A stretch of 64,000 nucleotides of DNA from the NCBI GenBank assembly GCA_036403095.1, contig DASWRQ010000216.1, forward strand, positions 1 through 64,000, written 5' to 3'. The position numbers were made by a program, and so were the translations under genes. This DNA is from Kutzneria sp036403095. Lineage in GTDB: Bacteria; Actinomycetota; Actinomycetes; Mycobacteriales; Pseudonocardiaceae. A model generated the notes under the pieces. It was given only the letters and a program-made list of their open reading frames with translations. It was not told the DNA's origin and made no database searches. Each line of letters starts with the position of its first letter. Within the stretch, counting starts at the first letter, position 1. Shown one piece after another: positions 32,689 to 40,943 of this stretch.

Positions 32689-33732
32689 ATGGCTCGGCTG
32701 ACCAGGGCGGAGGCGCAGGAGCGCAACCGGGGCAGGGTGCTGGCGGCGGCCAGGGCCGAGTTCGCGGAGCGCGGATTCCGTGAGACGAAGATCGACGCCA
32801 TCGCCGAGCGGGCGGAGCTGACCCGCGGCGCGGTGTACTCGAACTTCCCGGGTAAACGGGCGCTGTACTTCGCGGTGCTGGCCGAGGACGCCGAGAACGC
32901 GGAGCTGCCGGTCGACTTCGAGGTGGGCCTGACCCCCAGGGAGGCCCTCGCGGCGTTCGCCCGGGCCTGGGTGACCCGCCTGCCGCTGGTCAACGACCGC
33001 GAGGCGGCGAGGCTGGGCCTTGACCTGATGCCGGAGGTCCTGGCGTCGGAACAGACCAGCCGCCCGTACGCGCAGCTGAGCCGGTTCACGGCGAGCCTGT
33101 TCGGCCTGGCCCTGGAACGCCTGGACCCGGTGGCCGGCCGGCTGGTGCGGGTGGCGGAGTCGGCGCTGACGATGCTGCACGGGGCGAGCCAGCTGGCGGT
33201 GGCGGCGCCCGGGTTCGTGGAGCCGTTCAACGTGATCAGGGCCTGCGAGTCCTTCGCCGACCTGGAGCTCGACCGCGCCTGGCCGGAGCGGCCGCCGATC
33301 GTGGCCCCCGTCTTGGCGGTCGACGAGCCGTGGAATCCGCCGCCGGCGGTGGACCTGCTGACCGGGGAGCCGATCCGGGTGGCCAAGGGTGTCGTGGCGG
33401 TCCTCGGCCTGCACCGGTTGTCGGCGGCGGAGGAGATGATCCGCGCGGCGTCGCCGTCGGACGACGTGACGATCGCGATCGTCACGGGCGAGCCGGCCGA
33501 GCTGTCCGCGCTGGGCCGGCTGGTGCTCGCGGACTTCCGCTGGCACCTGCATCAGGCGTTCCCCCGCTCGGCCTGGCCGCGCGTGCAGATCGTCTCCGAC
33601 GACGATGGCACGTTCGCGGCGGCGGCCGGCGTACCGGCCACAGTGGACGGCACCGAGGTGGGGATTCGGGTGCGGGGCGGGCGGATCGTGCGGCGAGCCG
33701 AGGGATTCGGTGCCAGCTATGCCGTCTGCTGA
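32689..33732 (+). CDS. Long TetR-type regulator with extra C-terminal domain
   Basis: A 347-aa protein, about 150 residues longer than a normal TetR. Residues 1-200 form a standard TetR (HTH: IDAIAERAELTRGAVYSNFPGKRALYFAVL). Residues 205-347 form a separate alpha/beta region (VVAVLGLHRLSAAEEMI, VTIAIVTGEPAELSAL, ATVDGTEVGIRVRGGRIVRRAEGFGASY) with a look of a thioredoxin- or redoxin-like fold lacking a CxxC pair; I cannot name the family. It is divergent from the P450 operon and probably represses it, perhaps sensing a redox state or ligand through the added domain. The downstream RDD gene overlaps it by 14 bp. Confidence 0.82.
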   Translation: MARLTRAEAQERNRGRVLAAARAEFAERGFRETKIDAIAERAELTRGAVYSNFPGKRALYFAVLAEDAENAELPVDFEVGLTPREALAAFARAWVTRLPLVNDREAARLGLDLMPEVLASEQTSRPYAQLSRFTASLFGLALERLDPVAGRLVRVAESALTMLHGASQLAVAAPGFVEPFNVIRACESFADLELDRAWPERPPIVAPVLAVDEPWNPPPAVDLLTGEPIRVAKGVVAVLGLHRLSAAEEMIRAASPSDDVTIAIVTGEPAELSALGRLVLADFRWHLHQAFPRSAWPRVQIVSDDDGTFAAAAGVPATVDGTEVGIRVRGGRIVRRAEGFGASYAVC

Positions 33733-34171
33733 GACCTACGACCAGACGCGCGTGGTGCCGAGGCGCTGCGCTCAGTGGTTGCTCGATCGCTTGCTGGTCG
33801 CCGTGCCGGCAGTCGTGCTGCTGATCGTTTTGGTGATCGCGGTGTCCGGCCACCGGTCGCTGTTGTTCCTGCCGCCGGCGGTGTTCGTCTTGACACTGCT
33901 GGTCGGCGGCCTGCTGGTCGACGTGTGGGTGCCGAACCGCACCGGCGGCCGGACGCCGGCGATGAGGCTGCTCGGCCTGCGGATCGTCACCGAGTGGGGC
34001 GGCACGCCGACGCTGGGCCGGTACGCGATCCGCTGGCTGCTCCAGGTGGTCGACGGTTTCGCCTTCGGCCTCGCGGGTCTGCTCGTGATGCTGCTCAGCC
34101 CACGGCACCAGCGCGTCGGCGACCTCGTGGCCCGCACGTTGGTCGTCCGCGTCACCGCCGCCGCTGCGTGA
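33719..34171 (+). CDS. RDD family membrane protein
   Basis: A 150-aa protein with three hydrophobic segments (about 24-44, 49-70, 110-127) and the RDD pattern: RCAQWLLDRLLV, then GRTPAMRLLGLRIV, then PRHQRVGDLVARTLVV. RDD proteins are small integral membrane proteins with suggested transport roles. The ATG lies inside the last codons of the TetR gene, implying coupling. The 3' end overlaps a convergent small membrane-protein gene by 20 bp. Confidence 0.85.
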   Translation: MPSAETYDQTRVVPRRCAQWLLDRLLVAVPAVVLLIVLVIAVSGHRSLLFLPPAVFVLTLLVGGLLVDVWVPNRTGGRTPAMRLLGLRIVTEWGGTPTLGRYAIRWLLQVVDGFAFGLAGLLVMLLSPRHQRVGDLVARTLVVRVTAAAA

Positions 34172-34349
34172 CCAGTCCCGTCACGCCCTGCACGAACATC
34201 GCGATGCCACACAGGAAGACAATGCCCTGAAGCACAAGTTGGATCGTGTCGGTGCCGTACCAGCCCAGCGCGTACGAGATGGCCGTCAGCACGGCGATCA
34301 CCAATCCGGCGGCGGTGCGCAGCCACGAGGTGCGAAGCTCCTTGGTCAT
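34152..34349 (-). CDS. Small two-helix membrane protein
   Basis: A 65-aa protein beginning MTKELRTSWLRTAAG with two hydrophobic stretches (14-27 and 35-57) and a basic end QRRR. No known family recognised. The ATG at 34349 is inside a short divergent region with the MafI-like gene. Hydrophobic pattern and codon use support it as a real gene. Confidence 0.65.
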   Translation of the reverse strand: MTKELRTSWLRTAAGLVIAVLTAISYALGWYGTDTIQLVLQGIVFLCGIAMFVQGVTGLVTQRRR

Positions 34350-34427
34350 GACACCGATCCTCGGCCCCGCCGCCGGCCGGCGCCTCGGCCCGGGGAGTGG
34401 TTCCGCCTCAGACTTTCGGACGATCTG

Positions 34428-34694
34428 ATGCAGCCGTGGGACGAGACCGTGTTCGACGAGATGCGCGCGCTGTTGCCGCCCGAGCCGGCGGCCGACGCAC
34501 GGGATTACCTGGACCACAACGAGTTCGAGCTGGCCTTCGAGACCGCCGTCGACCACCTGTCCGAGGAGTCCGTGCCGATCACCGCCACTGGGAAGGTGCC
34601 GTATCGGCTAGGAATTCTACTTGCCCACGGCGGCATCGAGGAGTTGGCCCGCGGCGAGGACGGGCTGGACCGGCTGGAGAGGTGCTGGGCGTGA
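34428..34694 (+). CDS. MafI-like immunity-family protein
   Basis: An 88-aa acidic protein. The segment EPAADARDYLDHNEFELAFETAVDHL resembles the MafI family (immunity proteins to Maf toxins, also common as orphans in actinobacteria). No toxin gene is beside it. Its stop overlaps the start of the broken DUF1152 gene (GTGA at 34691), so they were an operon. Family assignment rests on that motif only. Confidence 0.55.
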   Translation: MQPWDETVFDEMRALLPPEPAADARDYLDHNEFELAFETAVDHLSEESVPITATGKVPYRLGILLAHGGIEELARGEDGLDRLERCWA

Positions 34695-35228
34695 GCTCTC
34701 TCGCGGTGCCGCCGCTGTTCGCCCGCTTGGCCGGGGCGCAGCGAGTGCTGATTGCCGGCGCGGGCGGCGGCTTCGACGTGTATGCCGGCCTGCCGCTGGC
34801 GACGGCGTTGCGGGGCATGGGAAAAGAGGTGCACCTGGCCAACCTGTCGTTCAGCGACCTGGACGGGTTGGACATCGACGACTGGATCGAGCCCGACCTG
34901 GCGGCGGTCACGCCGGCCAGTCGCGGCGGCGAGGGTTACTTCCCCGAGCGAACGCTGGCGCATTGGCTTGCGGCGCAAGGACTTCCATCGACCGTGTACG
35001 CCTTCCCGCGCACCGGCGCGCAGGGTGACGACCCGGACCGGCGGCAGCGAGCTCTTTGTCAACCCGCTCATGGCCGTCTACTTCACGGTCGACCTGATGT
35101 CCCTGGCCGGCAACGTGAAGTACCTCGACCGGCTGGAACGGACTCGCACCAGCCACGAGGTCGCCTACGCCATCGAGGACTACCGGGACTCGGTCGCCCA
35201 CCGACCGCGCCGAAGCCTGCCGCACTAG
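34691..35228 (+). pseudogene. DUF1152 protein gene, internally deleted and frameshifted
   Basis: From GTG 34691 the frame gives a normal DUF1152 N-terminus (VLIAGAGGGFDVYAGLPLA, YFPERTLAHWL, VYAFPRTGAQ). From about 35030 the conserved C-terminus appears in the next frame (RTGGSELFVNPLMAVYFTVD to the stop at 35226-35228). Intact relatives are about 320 aa; here the central ~130-150 residues are gone. Short ACCGGCG repeats flank the junction, hinting at recombination. Reading on in the first frame gives a junk tail to 35320. Confidence 0.7.
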
Positions 35229-35250
35229 AGGTCCTTGGCAGGATGGAACG

Positions 35251-35808
35251 ATGTCATGGGATGAGGCGGCGGCGAATTTCGACGACGAACCCGACCACGG
35301 GCTGCGCGACCCCGAAGTGAAAGCGGCGTGGGCCGCGCTGTTGGTGCCGATGGTGCATACGTCGCACGCCCGGATCGCCGATCTGGGCTGTGGCACGGGC
35401 AGCATCGCGGCGCTGTTCGAGCAGGCCGGCCACGAGGTGCATGGCGTCGACCAGTCGCCGCGCATGTTGGAGATCGCCCGCACGAAGTGCGCCCAAGCGT
35501 CACTGCGGCTCGGCGACGCCGCTGACCCGCCGCTCGAGCCCGGCTCCTACGACGTCGTCTTCGCCCGGCACGTGCTGTGGACGCTGCCGCCGGAGGCCGT
35601 GCAGCGATGGGTCGCGCTGCTCCGGCAGGGCGGACGGTTGCTGCTGGTAGAAGGTCGGTGGTCTACCGGCGTCGGAATCACCGCCGAGGAGTGCCGCGAG
35701 CTGGTGCTGCGCCATCGCCGGCACGCCGACGTGCGGCAACTGACCGATCCGGCACTGTGGGGCGGCCCGATCGACGACGAGAGGTACCTGTTGGTCAGCG
35801 ACGCGTAA
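35251..35808 (+). CDS. Class I SAM-dependent methyltransferase
   Basis: A 185-aa Methyltransf_11/25-like protein. SAM motif I is IADLGCGTGS (42-51), the acidic end of beta-2 is HGVDQSP, and motif IV-like YDVVFARHVLWTLP and LLRQGGRLLLVEGRW follow. It is short for the family, with little of the C-terminal lid. It starts at ATG 35251, 22 bp after the broken DUF1152 gene, and is followed by the PanE-like gene after 38 bp. Substrate unknown. Confidence 0.85.
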   Translation: MSWDEAAANFDDEPDHGLRDPEVKAAWAALLVPMVHTSHARIADLGCGTGSIAALFEQAGHEVHGVDQSPRMLEIARTKCAQASLRLGDAADPPLEPGSYDVVFARHVLWTLPPEAVQRWVALLRQGGRLLLVEGRWSTGVGITAEECRELVLRHRRHADVRQLTDPALWGGPIDDERYLLVSDA

Positions 35809-35846
35809 GATGTCAACCGGGAATAGGTCTTACGAGAGGGCGGGGC

Positions 35847-36758
35847 ATGCGCATCCTGGTCATCGGCGCGGGGGCGACCGGCGGGCTGTTCGGCGCGAGG
35901 CTGGCCACGGCCGGCCGGGACGTGACCTTCCTGGTCCGCCCGCGGCGGGCCGAGCTGCTGCGCGAGCGTGGCCTGCGGGTGCACGGCGCGGGGCAGGACT
36001 TCGTGATCAAGCCGCAGGTGCTGGTCACCGGCGAGATCGCCGAGCCCTACGACGTCGTCCTGGTGTCGGTCAAGGCCGCCGGCCTCGACCAGGCGATCGA
36101 GGACTTCGCCCCCGCGGTCGGCCCGGACACGCTGGTCATGCCGTTCCTCAACGGGATGCGGCACCTGGCCGTGCTGGACAAGCGGTTCGGCGCGGACCGG
36201 GTGCTGGGCGGCGTGGTCCGCGTGCAGACCACTGTGGACGGTGACGGCGACATCCTGCGGATCGGCCCACTGGAGGACATGTCCTACGGCGCAAGGGTCG
36301 GCACCTCGCCGGCGCGGCTGGCCGAGCTGCCTGAGACGCTCGGCGGCGCCGGCTTCCCGGCCGAGTTGTCCGAGCACATCGACGCCGACATGTGGGCGAA
36401 GTGGGTGCTCATCGCCTCCTTCGGCGGGGCGACGTGCATGATGCGCGGCACCATCGGCCAGATCGCCGCGGCCGGTGGGGCGCAGTTCTCCGCCGCCCTG
36501 ATCGACGAGTGCGCCGCCGTCGCCACGGCCGCCGGCTATCCCCTGCCCGAGGCGGCCCACAGCCGACTGCGCGCCGGCGTGGCCGATCCGGCTTCGCCCG
36601 CCGCCACGTCGATGTTCCGCGACCTGAGCAACGGCTACCCCACCGAGGCCGAGCACCTGCTCGGCGATCTGCTGGAGCGGGCCCGTCGGCTCGACGTGCC
36701 GACGCCGCTGCTGGAGCTCGCGACCATCAGCATGCGGGTGTACGAGAACAACCGATGA
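35847..36758 (+). CDS. 2-dehydropantoate 2-reductase-like (ApbA/PanE) protein
   Basis: A 303-aa ketopantoate reductase family protein, NADPH-dependent. GAGATG (7-12) is the dinucleotide motif; SVKAAGLD has the expected Lys; the C-terminal domain has the family pattern KWVLIASFGGATCMM. As it is not in a pantothenate operon it may act on another 2-oxo acid. ATG 35847 follows TAGGTCT (-10-like) at 35824-35830. The CGNR gene overlaps its stop by four bases. Confidence 0.83.
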   Translation: MRILVIGAGATGGLFGARLATAGRDVTFLVRPRRAELLRERGLRVHGAGQDFVIKPQVLVTGEIAEPYDVVLVSVKAAGLDQAIEDFAPAVGPDTLVMPFLNGMRHLAVLDKRFGADRVLGGVVRVQTTVDGDGDILRIGPLEDMSYGARVGTSPARLAELPETLGGAGFPAELSEHIDADMWAKWVLIASFGGATCMMRGTIGQIAAAGGAQFSAALIDECAAVATAAGYPLPEAAHSRLRAGVADPASPAATSMFRDLSNGYPTEAEHLLGDLLERARRLDVPTPLLELATISMRVYENNR

Positions 36759-37291
36759 CCGCCACCGCCCGCTACGGCCTGGCCGCGGCCCCCGCGGAGC
36801 TGCGGCTCACGCAGGAGCTGCTGAACACCACGGCCACGAACAGGCATCCTGACCGGGACCTGCTGTCCAGTGTGGACACCGCACGGGCCTGGTTCGGCGG
36901 CATCCCGGGCGCGCCCGAGCTGACCATCGAGGACCTGTTCGACCTCCTGGAGCTGCGAGATTGCTTGCGGCGCCTGGTGAACGGCGAACCGGCAACGCTC
37001 GTCGGCACGGTCGAGATCAGGATCGACGCCGAGTCCGCCGTGGCCGTGCCGGCGGGCGCGGCGTGGCTGCAGAGCGCGATCGCGGCGGAATGCCTGCTGG
37101 CGCGGGCAACGGGCACGTGGTCGCGGCTGAAGATGTGCCGCAACGAGGGGTGCCTGATCGTCTTCTACGACTCCTCCCGTAACGGCCGCCGCGTCTGGTG
37201 CGACGTCGCGGTCTGCGGCAACGTCGCCAACGCGCGGGCGCACCGCGCCCGACACGCCGATGCCCGACACGCCAATCAGACTTTCGGTTGA
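36755..37291 (+). CDS. CGNR zinc-finger transcriptional regulator
   Basis: A 178-aa protein with an N-terminal ABATE-type domain (LTQELLNTTATNRHPDRDLLSSVDTARAWF) and a C-terminal CGNR zinc finger: CRNEGCLIVFYDSSRNGRRVWCDVAVCGNVANARAHRARH, four Cys with the diagnostic CGN. Such proteins are DNA-binding, stress-related regulators in actinobacteria. Overlap with the panE-like gene (ATGA) shows one transcript. Confidence 0.88.
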   Translation: MTATARYGLAAAPAELRLTQELLNTTATNRHPDRDLLSSVDTARAWFGGIPGAPELTIEDLFDLLELRDCLRRLVNGEPATLVGTVEIRIDAESAVAVPAGAAWLQSAIAAECLLARATGTWSRLKMCRNEGCLIVFYDSSRNGRRVWCDVAVCGNVANARAHRARHADARHANQTFG

Positions 37292-37327
37292 GGCGGACGG
37301 CGGCGACCTGGGAGCAGGATCATCACC

Positions 37328-38467
37328 ATGAGTCACGGCTGGACGGGCCGGCGGGGCCCGCTCGTGGCCGAGTGCGTGGTGCTCGGCCTGCTGTTGGCCG
37401 TGGACGTCGGCTGGGCGCTGCACGCGGGCGTGCCGACGCGGGGGGCGAGTTCGATGGCCTTCGAGCTCGCCCCGGGTGGGTCGCTCGCGGTGGCGGTGTT
37501 GGCCTTGCTGCGCCGGCGGTTCCCGAACCGGGTGCTGCTGCTCGGCTGCGTGGTCGCGGCGCTTTCCCTTGTCGGCACGGCAGCTCTGGTGATCACGGCC
37601 GCGCTGGGCCAGCCGCTGCCGTTGGAGCTGGGCCTGACCGAGCTGATGGCGTTGGCGCTGCTCGTCGGCTCGGCGAGCCGACGGCTGGCCCCGGTCCCCG
37701 CGGGCGTCGTGGTCCTCGCCGGGGCGATGGCGATGATCGCCCAGGCCCTGCTCCGCTACGGCCTCGGCGGCCTGCCGGCGGTGCCGGTGGCCGTGGTGTG
37801 GGGCGGGGCCGTCGCCGTCGGCCTGGTGCTCAGGGACGCGGATTCCCGCCGCCGCAGCGCTTTGGCCGAAGTCCGCACGGGCGAACGGCTTGTGCTGGCC
37901 CGCGAGCTGCATGACCTGGTGGCGCACCACATCACCGGTGTTGTCGTGCTGGCCCAGGCCGGCCGGCGGGTCGCGCCCGAGCGGGACGAGGTGTTCGGCG
38001 AGATCGAGCAGGCCGGCGCCGAGGCGCTGGCGGCGATGCGCCGGCTGGTCGGCATGCTGCGCACGGCCGGCGATCTCGAGGCCACGCCGAATGATCTGCT
38101 CGACGCGGTCAAGCGGGCGGTGCCGCCGGGCGCGACACTGACCGTCCAAGATGGACTGGACGTGCTGGCCGTGACGCCCGAGGCCGCGACGACCGTGCAC
38201 CGCGTGATCATGGAGTCGGTGACCAACGCCCGCCGACATGCCCCGCAGGCACGGGAACTCGTTGTGGACGTGCATGTCGACGGGGACTGGCTGGTGGTCG
38301 AGGTGGTCAACGACGGCGTGCGGTCCGCCCCCGCCGGCGATCGCGGCTACGGCCTGGTCGGCATGGCGGAGCGGGTCGCGGCGCTGGGCGGTAGTCTGCT
38401 GGCCGGTGCGGCGCCGGGACAGCGCTGGCGGGTGTCCGCGCGACTGCCACTGGGGAGGACCGTGTGA
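37328..38467 (+). CDS. Two-component sensor histidine kinase, NarL/DesK type
   Basis: A 379-aa kinase with about six transmembrane helices in residues 12-175 and no extracellular sensor domain. The HisKA_3 phosphorylation site is H195 in ARELHDLVAHHITGVVV; the HATPase has the N-box ESVTNARRHAP and G-box GDRGYGLVGMAERVAALGG. It signals to the next gene, which overlaps it by GTGA. The stimulus may be membrane-related. Confidence 0.92.
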   Translation: MSHGWTGRRGPLVAECVVLGLLLAVDVGWALHAGVPTRGASSMAFELAPGGSLAVAVLALLRRRFPNRVLLLGCVVAALSLVGTAALVITAALGQPLPLELGLTELMALALLVGSASRRLAPVPAGVVVLAGAMAMIAQALLRYGLGGLPAVPVAVVWGGAVAVGLVLRDADSRRRSALAEVRTGERLVLARELHDLVAHHITGVVVLAQAGRRVAPERDEVFGEIEQAGAEALAAMRRLVGMLRTAGDLEATPNDLLDAVKRAVPPGATLTVQDGLDVLAVTPEAATTVHRVIMESVTNARRHAPQARELVVDVHVDGDWLVVEVVNDGVRSAPAGDRGYGLVGMAERVAALGGSLLAGAAPGQRWRVSARLPLGRTV

Positions 38468-39108
38468 GCCTGCGGGTCCTGGTCGCCGACGATCAGGCCA
38501 TGGTGCGGACCGGGTTTCGGCTGATCCTGAACGGGGAGCCGGACATCGAGGTCGTCGGCGAGGCCGCGGACGGCCGCGAGGCCGTGTCACTGGCCCGGGA
38601 GTTGCGGCCGGACGTGACCCTCATGGACATCAAGATGCCGGTGGTGGACGGCCTTCAGGCCACCCGTCTGCTGGCCGGCCCGGACGTGCGGGATCCGCTG
38701 CGGGTCGTTGTGGTCACCACCTTCGACCTGGACGAGAACGTGCACGCCGCGTTGCGGGCCGGCGCCTGCGGCTTCCTGCTCAAGGACGCCGGGCCCGGCC
38801 TGTTGATCGAGGCCGTGCACGCCGCGGCCAACGGCGAGGCCCTGGTGTCGCCGTCGATCACCACCCGGCTGCTGGCCCACTTCGCCGCGCCGCGGACCGA
38901 GCGCAAGCCGCTGGAACCGTTGACGGAGCGGGAGTTCGATGTCGTCCGGCTGGTCGCCCGTGGCCGCACCAACGCCGAGATCGCGGCCGAGCTGGTGATC
39001 TCCCTGTCCACGGTGAAGACCCACCTCGGTGCGGTGCAACGGAAGCTGGCCGCGCGTAACCGCACCGAGGTGGCGATCTGGGCCTGGGAGTCGGGATCGG
39101 TGCGCTAG
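38464..39108 (+). CDS. Response regulator, NarL/FixJ family
   Basis: A 214-aa response regulator with an intact receiver (acidic D9/D10, phospho-acceptor D55 in VTLMDIKMP, Lys in GFLLKDAGPG) and LuxR HTH (LTEREFDVVRLVARGRTNAEIAAELVISLSTVKTHLGAVQRKLAARNR). GTG 38464 overlaps the kinase stop. Target genes are unknown; the VC0807-like gene 185 bp downstream is one candidate. Confidence 0.93.
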   Translation: MSLRVLVADDQAMVRTGFRLILNGEPDIEVVGEAADGREAVSLARELRPDVTLMDIKMPVVDGLQATRLLAGPDVRDPLRVVVVTTFDLDENVHAALRAGACGFLLKDAGPGLLIEAVHAAANGEALVSPSITTRLLAHFAAPRTERKPLEPLTEREFDVVRLVARGRTNAEIAAELVISLSTVKTHLGAVQRKLAARNRTEVAIWAWESGSVR

Positions 39109-39292
39109 CGACTGTTCGTCAGCGGAGGGGGTGCAGTTGGCCGGCAGGGAAATTCAGCCCTACCCGCAGGTCGAGTCTCGACCCCAGGGTTGAGACCGAC
39201 CTCCACCCGGCTTCCATCCCGGAGCCGACGCACTCCCACCCCGGTCGGCGCGACGCTGGACGTCGTCGAACACCGACCTGGGAGGAAGAGCA

Positions 39293-39943
39293 ATGACCAC
39301 GCCGCAACCCGTCCAGCTGCGCCGGTTCCTGCCGAGCATCGTGCTCAACGCCGTGGTGCCGCTGGTGGTGTACACCTTGGTGCGGCCGTACTTCGCCGAC
39401 GACGTCACCGCGCTGATCATCGCCGGCGCCATCCCGCTGGCCGTCACCCTGGTCGGCTTCGTGATGCGCCGCAAGCTGGACCTCGTCGGCGCGATCTCGG
39501 TGGCCGGCTTCGTGGTCGCCGTGGCCGCGCAGCTGCTGACCGGCGGCGACGGGCTGATCGTGAAGGTCCAGGGCGTGATCATCACCGGCCCGATCGGCGT
39601 GCTCTTCCTGCTGTCGGCGCTGGTCGGCCGGCCGCTGGTCGGCGTGATCTTCCAGTTCCTGGCCCGCCGCAACCCCGCCATGCGGGTGCCGACCAAGGGC
39701 CGGGCGATGGCCCTGACCCTCGTGTTCGGCGGCATGTTCACCCTGCACGCCGTGGTCGCCGTTGCCCTCGCGTTCGTCCTGCCGACGCCGGTGTTCCTGG
39801 CCGTGTCCAACCCGATCGGGCTGAGCATCATCGCCGCCGGCTTCCTGGTCATCTTCCTGATGCGCCGCAGGTGGCACGCGTCGGCCCAGCAGGAATCAGT
39901 TCAGGGGGAGTCAGCTCAGCAGGAATCAGCCCAGCAGTCGTAG
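39293..39943 (+). CDS. VC0807-like integral membrane protein
   Basis: A 216-aa protein with about six hydrophobic helices (from residue 15 to 200) and an N-terminus LRRFLPSIVLNAVVPLVVYTLVRPYF typical of the VC0807 family of unknown function. The last residues (QQESVQGESAQQES) come from a 15-bp tandem repeat (39885-39943) with four units. Ribosome site GGGAGG is upstream of the ATG. Its 3' end overlaps the convergent DUF2000 gene by 18 bp. The 184 bp before it hold only low-order inverted repeats around GGTCGAG. Confidence 0.78.
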   Translation: MTTPQPVQLRRFLPSIVLNAVVPLVVYTLVRPYFADDVTALIIAGAIPLAVTLVGFVMRRKLDLVGAISVAGFVVAVAAQLLTGGDGLIVKVQGVIITGPIGVLFLLSALVGRPLVGVIFQFLARRNPAMRVPTKGRAMALTLVFGGMFTLHAVVAVALAFVLPTPVFLAVSNPIGLSIIAAGFLVIFLMRRRWHASAQQESVQGESAQQESAQQS

Positions 39944-40381
39944 GCCGCCGACCAGCTTGTCGACCAGGTTGCGCGGGCCGACCAGGCTGATCGCGTAGTA
40001 GCTGAGGTCCTCGGAGGTGGCCAGGGTGTCCAGGTAGTCCTGGTACACCCGGCTGGTCTGCGCCGGTTCGGGCATGTCGACGACGTGCACGCCGAGCTTG
40101 CCGATGGCCTTGGTCCGCACCGCGGCGACCTTGGCCCGGTCCGCGGCCAGGATCGAGCAGCCGGTCCAGGGCAGGCCCGGGTGGTGCTGGCCGAAGGCGT
40201 CCGCGCCGCCGGGGCCGAGCAGGGTGGGCACGGCGTGGCCGACCGCGGCGGCCAGGCAGCCGACGGCGTTGGCGATCAGGCCGGGGTTGAGGTCGCGGTC
40301 CACGACCATCACCCACTTCAGCCGGGCCTGCCGGGTGGGCTGGTCGATGCGGATCTCGTCGGGGGCGAACGCGGGCAGCAT
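39926..40381 (-). CDS. DUF2000 family protein
   Basis: A 151-aa protein of the DUF2000 family (peptidyl-tRNA hydrolase 2-like fold by published structures, no proven function). Patterns: LKWVMVVDRDLNPGLIANAVGCLAAAVG, LPWTGCSILAAD, VYQDYLDTLA. It is divergent from the Lrp gene, with a perfect palindrome between, and may be the Lrp target. Confidence 0.8.
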   Translation of the reverse strand: MLPAFAPDEIRIDQPTRQARLKWVMVVDRDLNPGLIANAVGCLAAAVGHAVPTLLGPGGADAFGQHHPGLPWTGCSILAADRAKVAAVRTKAIGKLGVHVVDMPEPAQTSRVYQDYLDTLATSEDLSYYAISLVGPRNLVDKLVGGLRLLG

Positions 40382-40451
40382 GGGCCAAGCTCCTCATGAC
40401 GTGCGGTGGATACCCGAGATGCTAGGCGGAGTCACCAGCGCTTACCATGAG

Positions 40452-40470
40452 TGCCGAACTTCGTTCGGCA
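40452..40470. promoter_or_regulatory. Palindrome between DUF2000 and Lrp genes
   Basis: TGCCGAAC-TTC-GTTCGGCA, 8-bp perfect arms, 17 bp before the Lrp ATG. Likely Lrp/AsnC binding site controlling both genes. Confidence 0.7.
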
Positions 40471-40487
40471 AAGGGGCTGATTTCGGG

Positions 40488-40943
40488 ATGTTGGACGAAC
40501 TAGATCAGGCGCTCCTGCTGGCCCTGCAACACGATGCGCGGCAGACCAACCGGGACCTCGCCGCCGCGACCGGGGTGTCTCCATCCACCTCACTGGAGCG
40601 AGTGCGGGGCCTGCGCGAGCGCGGCGTCATCAAGGGCTACCTGGTGGACGTCGACCTGCCGGCCATCGGCCGCGGCGTGCAGGCCCTCATCGCGGTGCGG
40701 ATCCGGCCCCCGTCCCGCCGCCACATCGAGGCGTTCCGGCAGTGGGTCGCCCGCCTGCCCGAGACCATCGGCGTATTTGTGGTGTCCGGCAGCGAGGACT
40801 TCCTCATCCACGTCGCCGTGCCGGACAACAACAGCCTCTACAGCTTCGTCATCGACCGGCTGACCGAGCGCCCCGAGGTCGCGGACGTGCGGACCAGCGT
40901 GGTGTACGAGCACATCCGCAACCCACGAATCATGCCGGCGTGA
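40488..40943 (+). CDS. Lrp/AsnC family regulator
   Basis: A 151-aa Lrp-type protein: HTH (LDELDQALLLALQHDARQTNRDLAAATGVSPSTSLERVRGL, residues 2-42) and a RAM/AsnC ligand domain (ALIAVRIRPPSRRHIEAF, then VSGSEDFLIHVAVPD). It starts at ATG 40488, downstream of a perfect palindrome. It is probably local, regulating the divergent DUF2000 gene. A dispersed hairpin repeat begins at its stop. Confidence 0.92.
   Translation: MLDELDQALLLALQHDARQTNRDLAAATGVSPSTSLERVRGLRERGVIKGYLVDVDLPAIGRGVQALIAVRIRPPSRRHIEAFRQWVARLPETIGVFVVSGSEDFLIHVAVPDNNSLYSFVIDRLTERPEVADVRTSVVYEHIRNPRIMPA

Noticed and set aside
34428..35228. Toxin-immunity pair (MafI-like plus DUF1152)
   Set aside because: DUF1152 is not a toxin family that I know and the gene is broken; no Maf toxin is present.
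35821..35834. TAGGTCTTACG shared between the panE-like promoter and 56198-56208
   Set aside because: An 11-base match alone; contexts differ (promoter versus convergent intergenic) and chance matches of this size occur in 64 kb.
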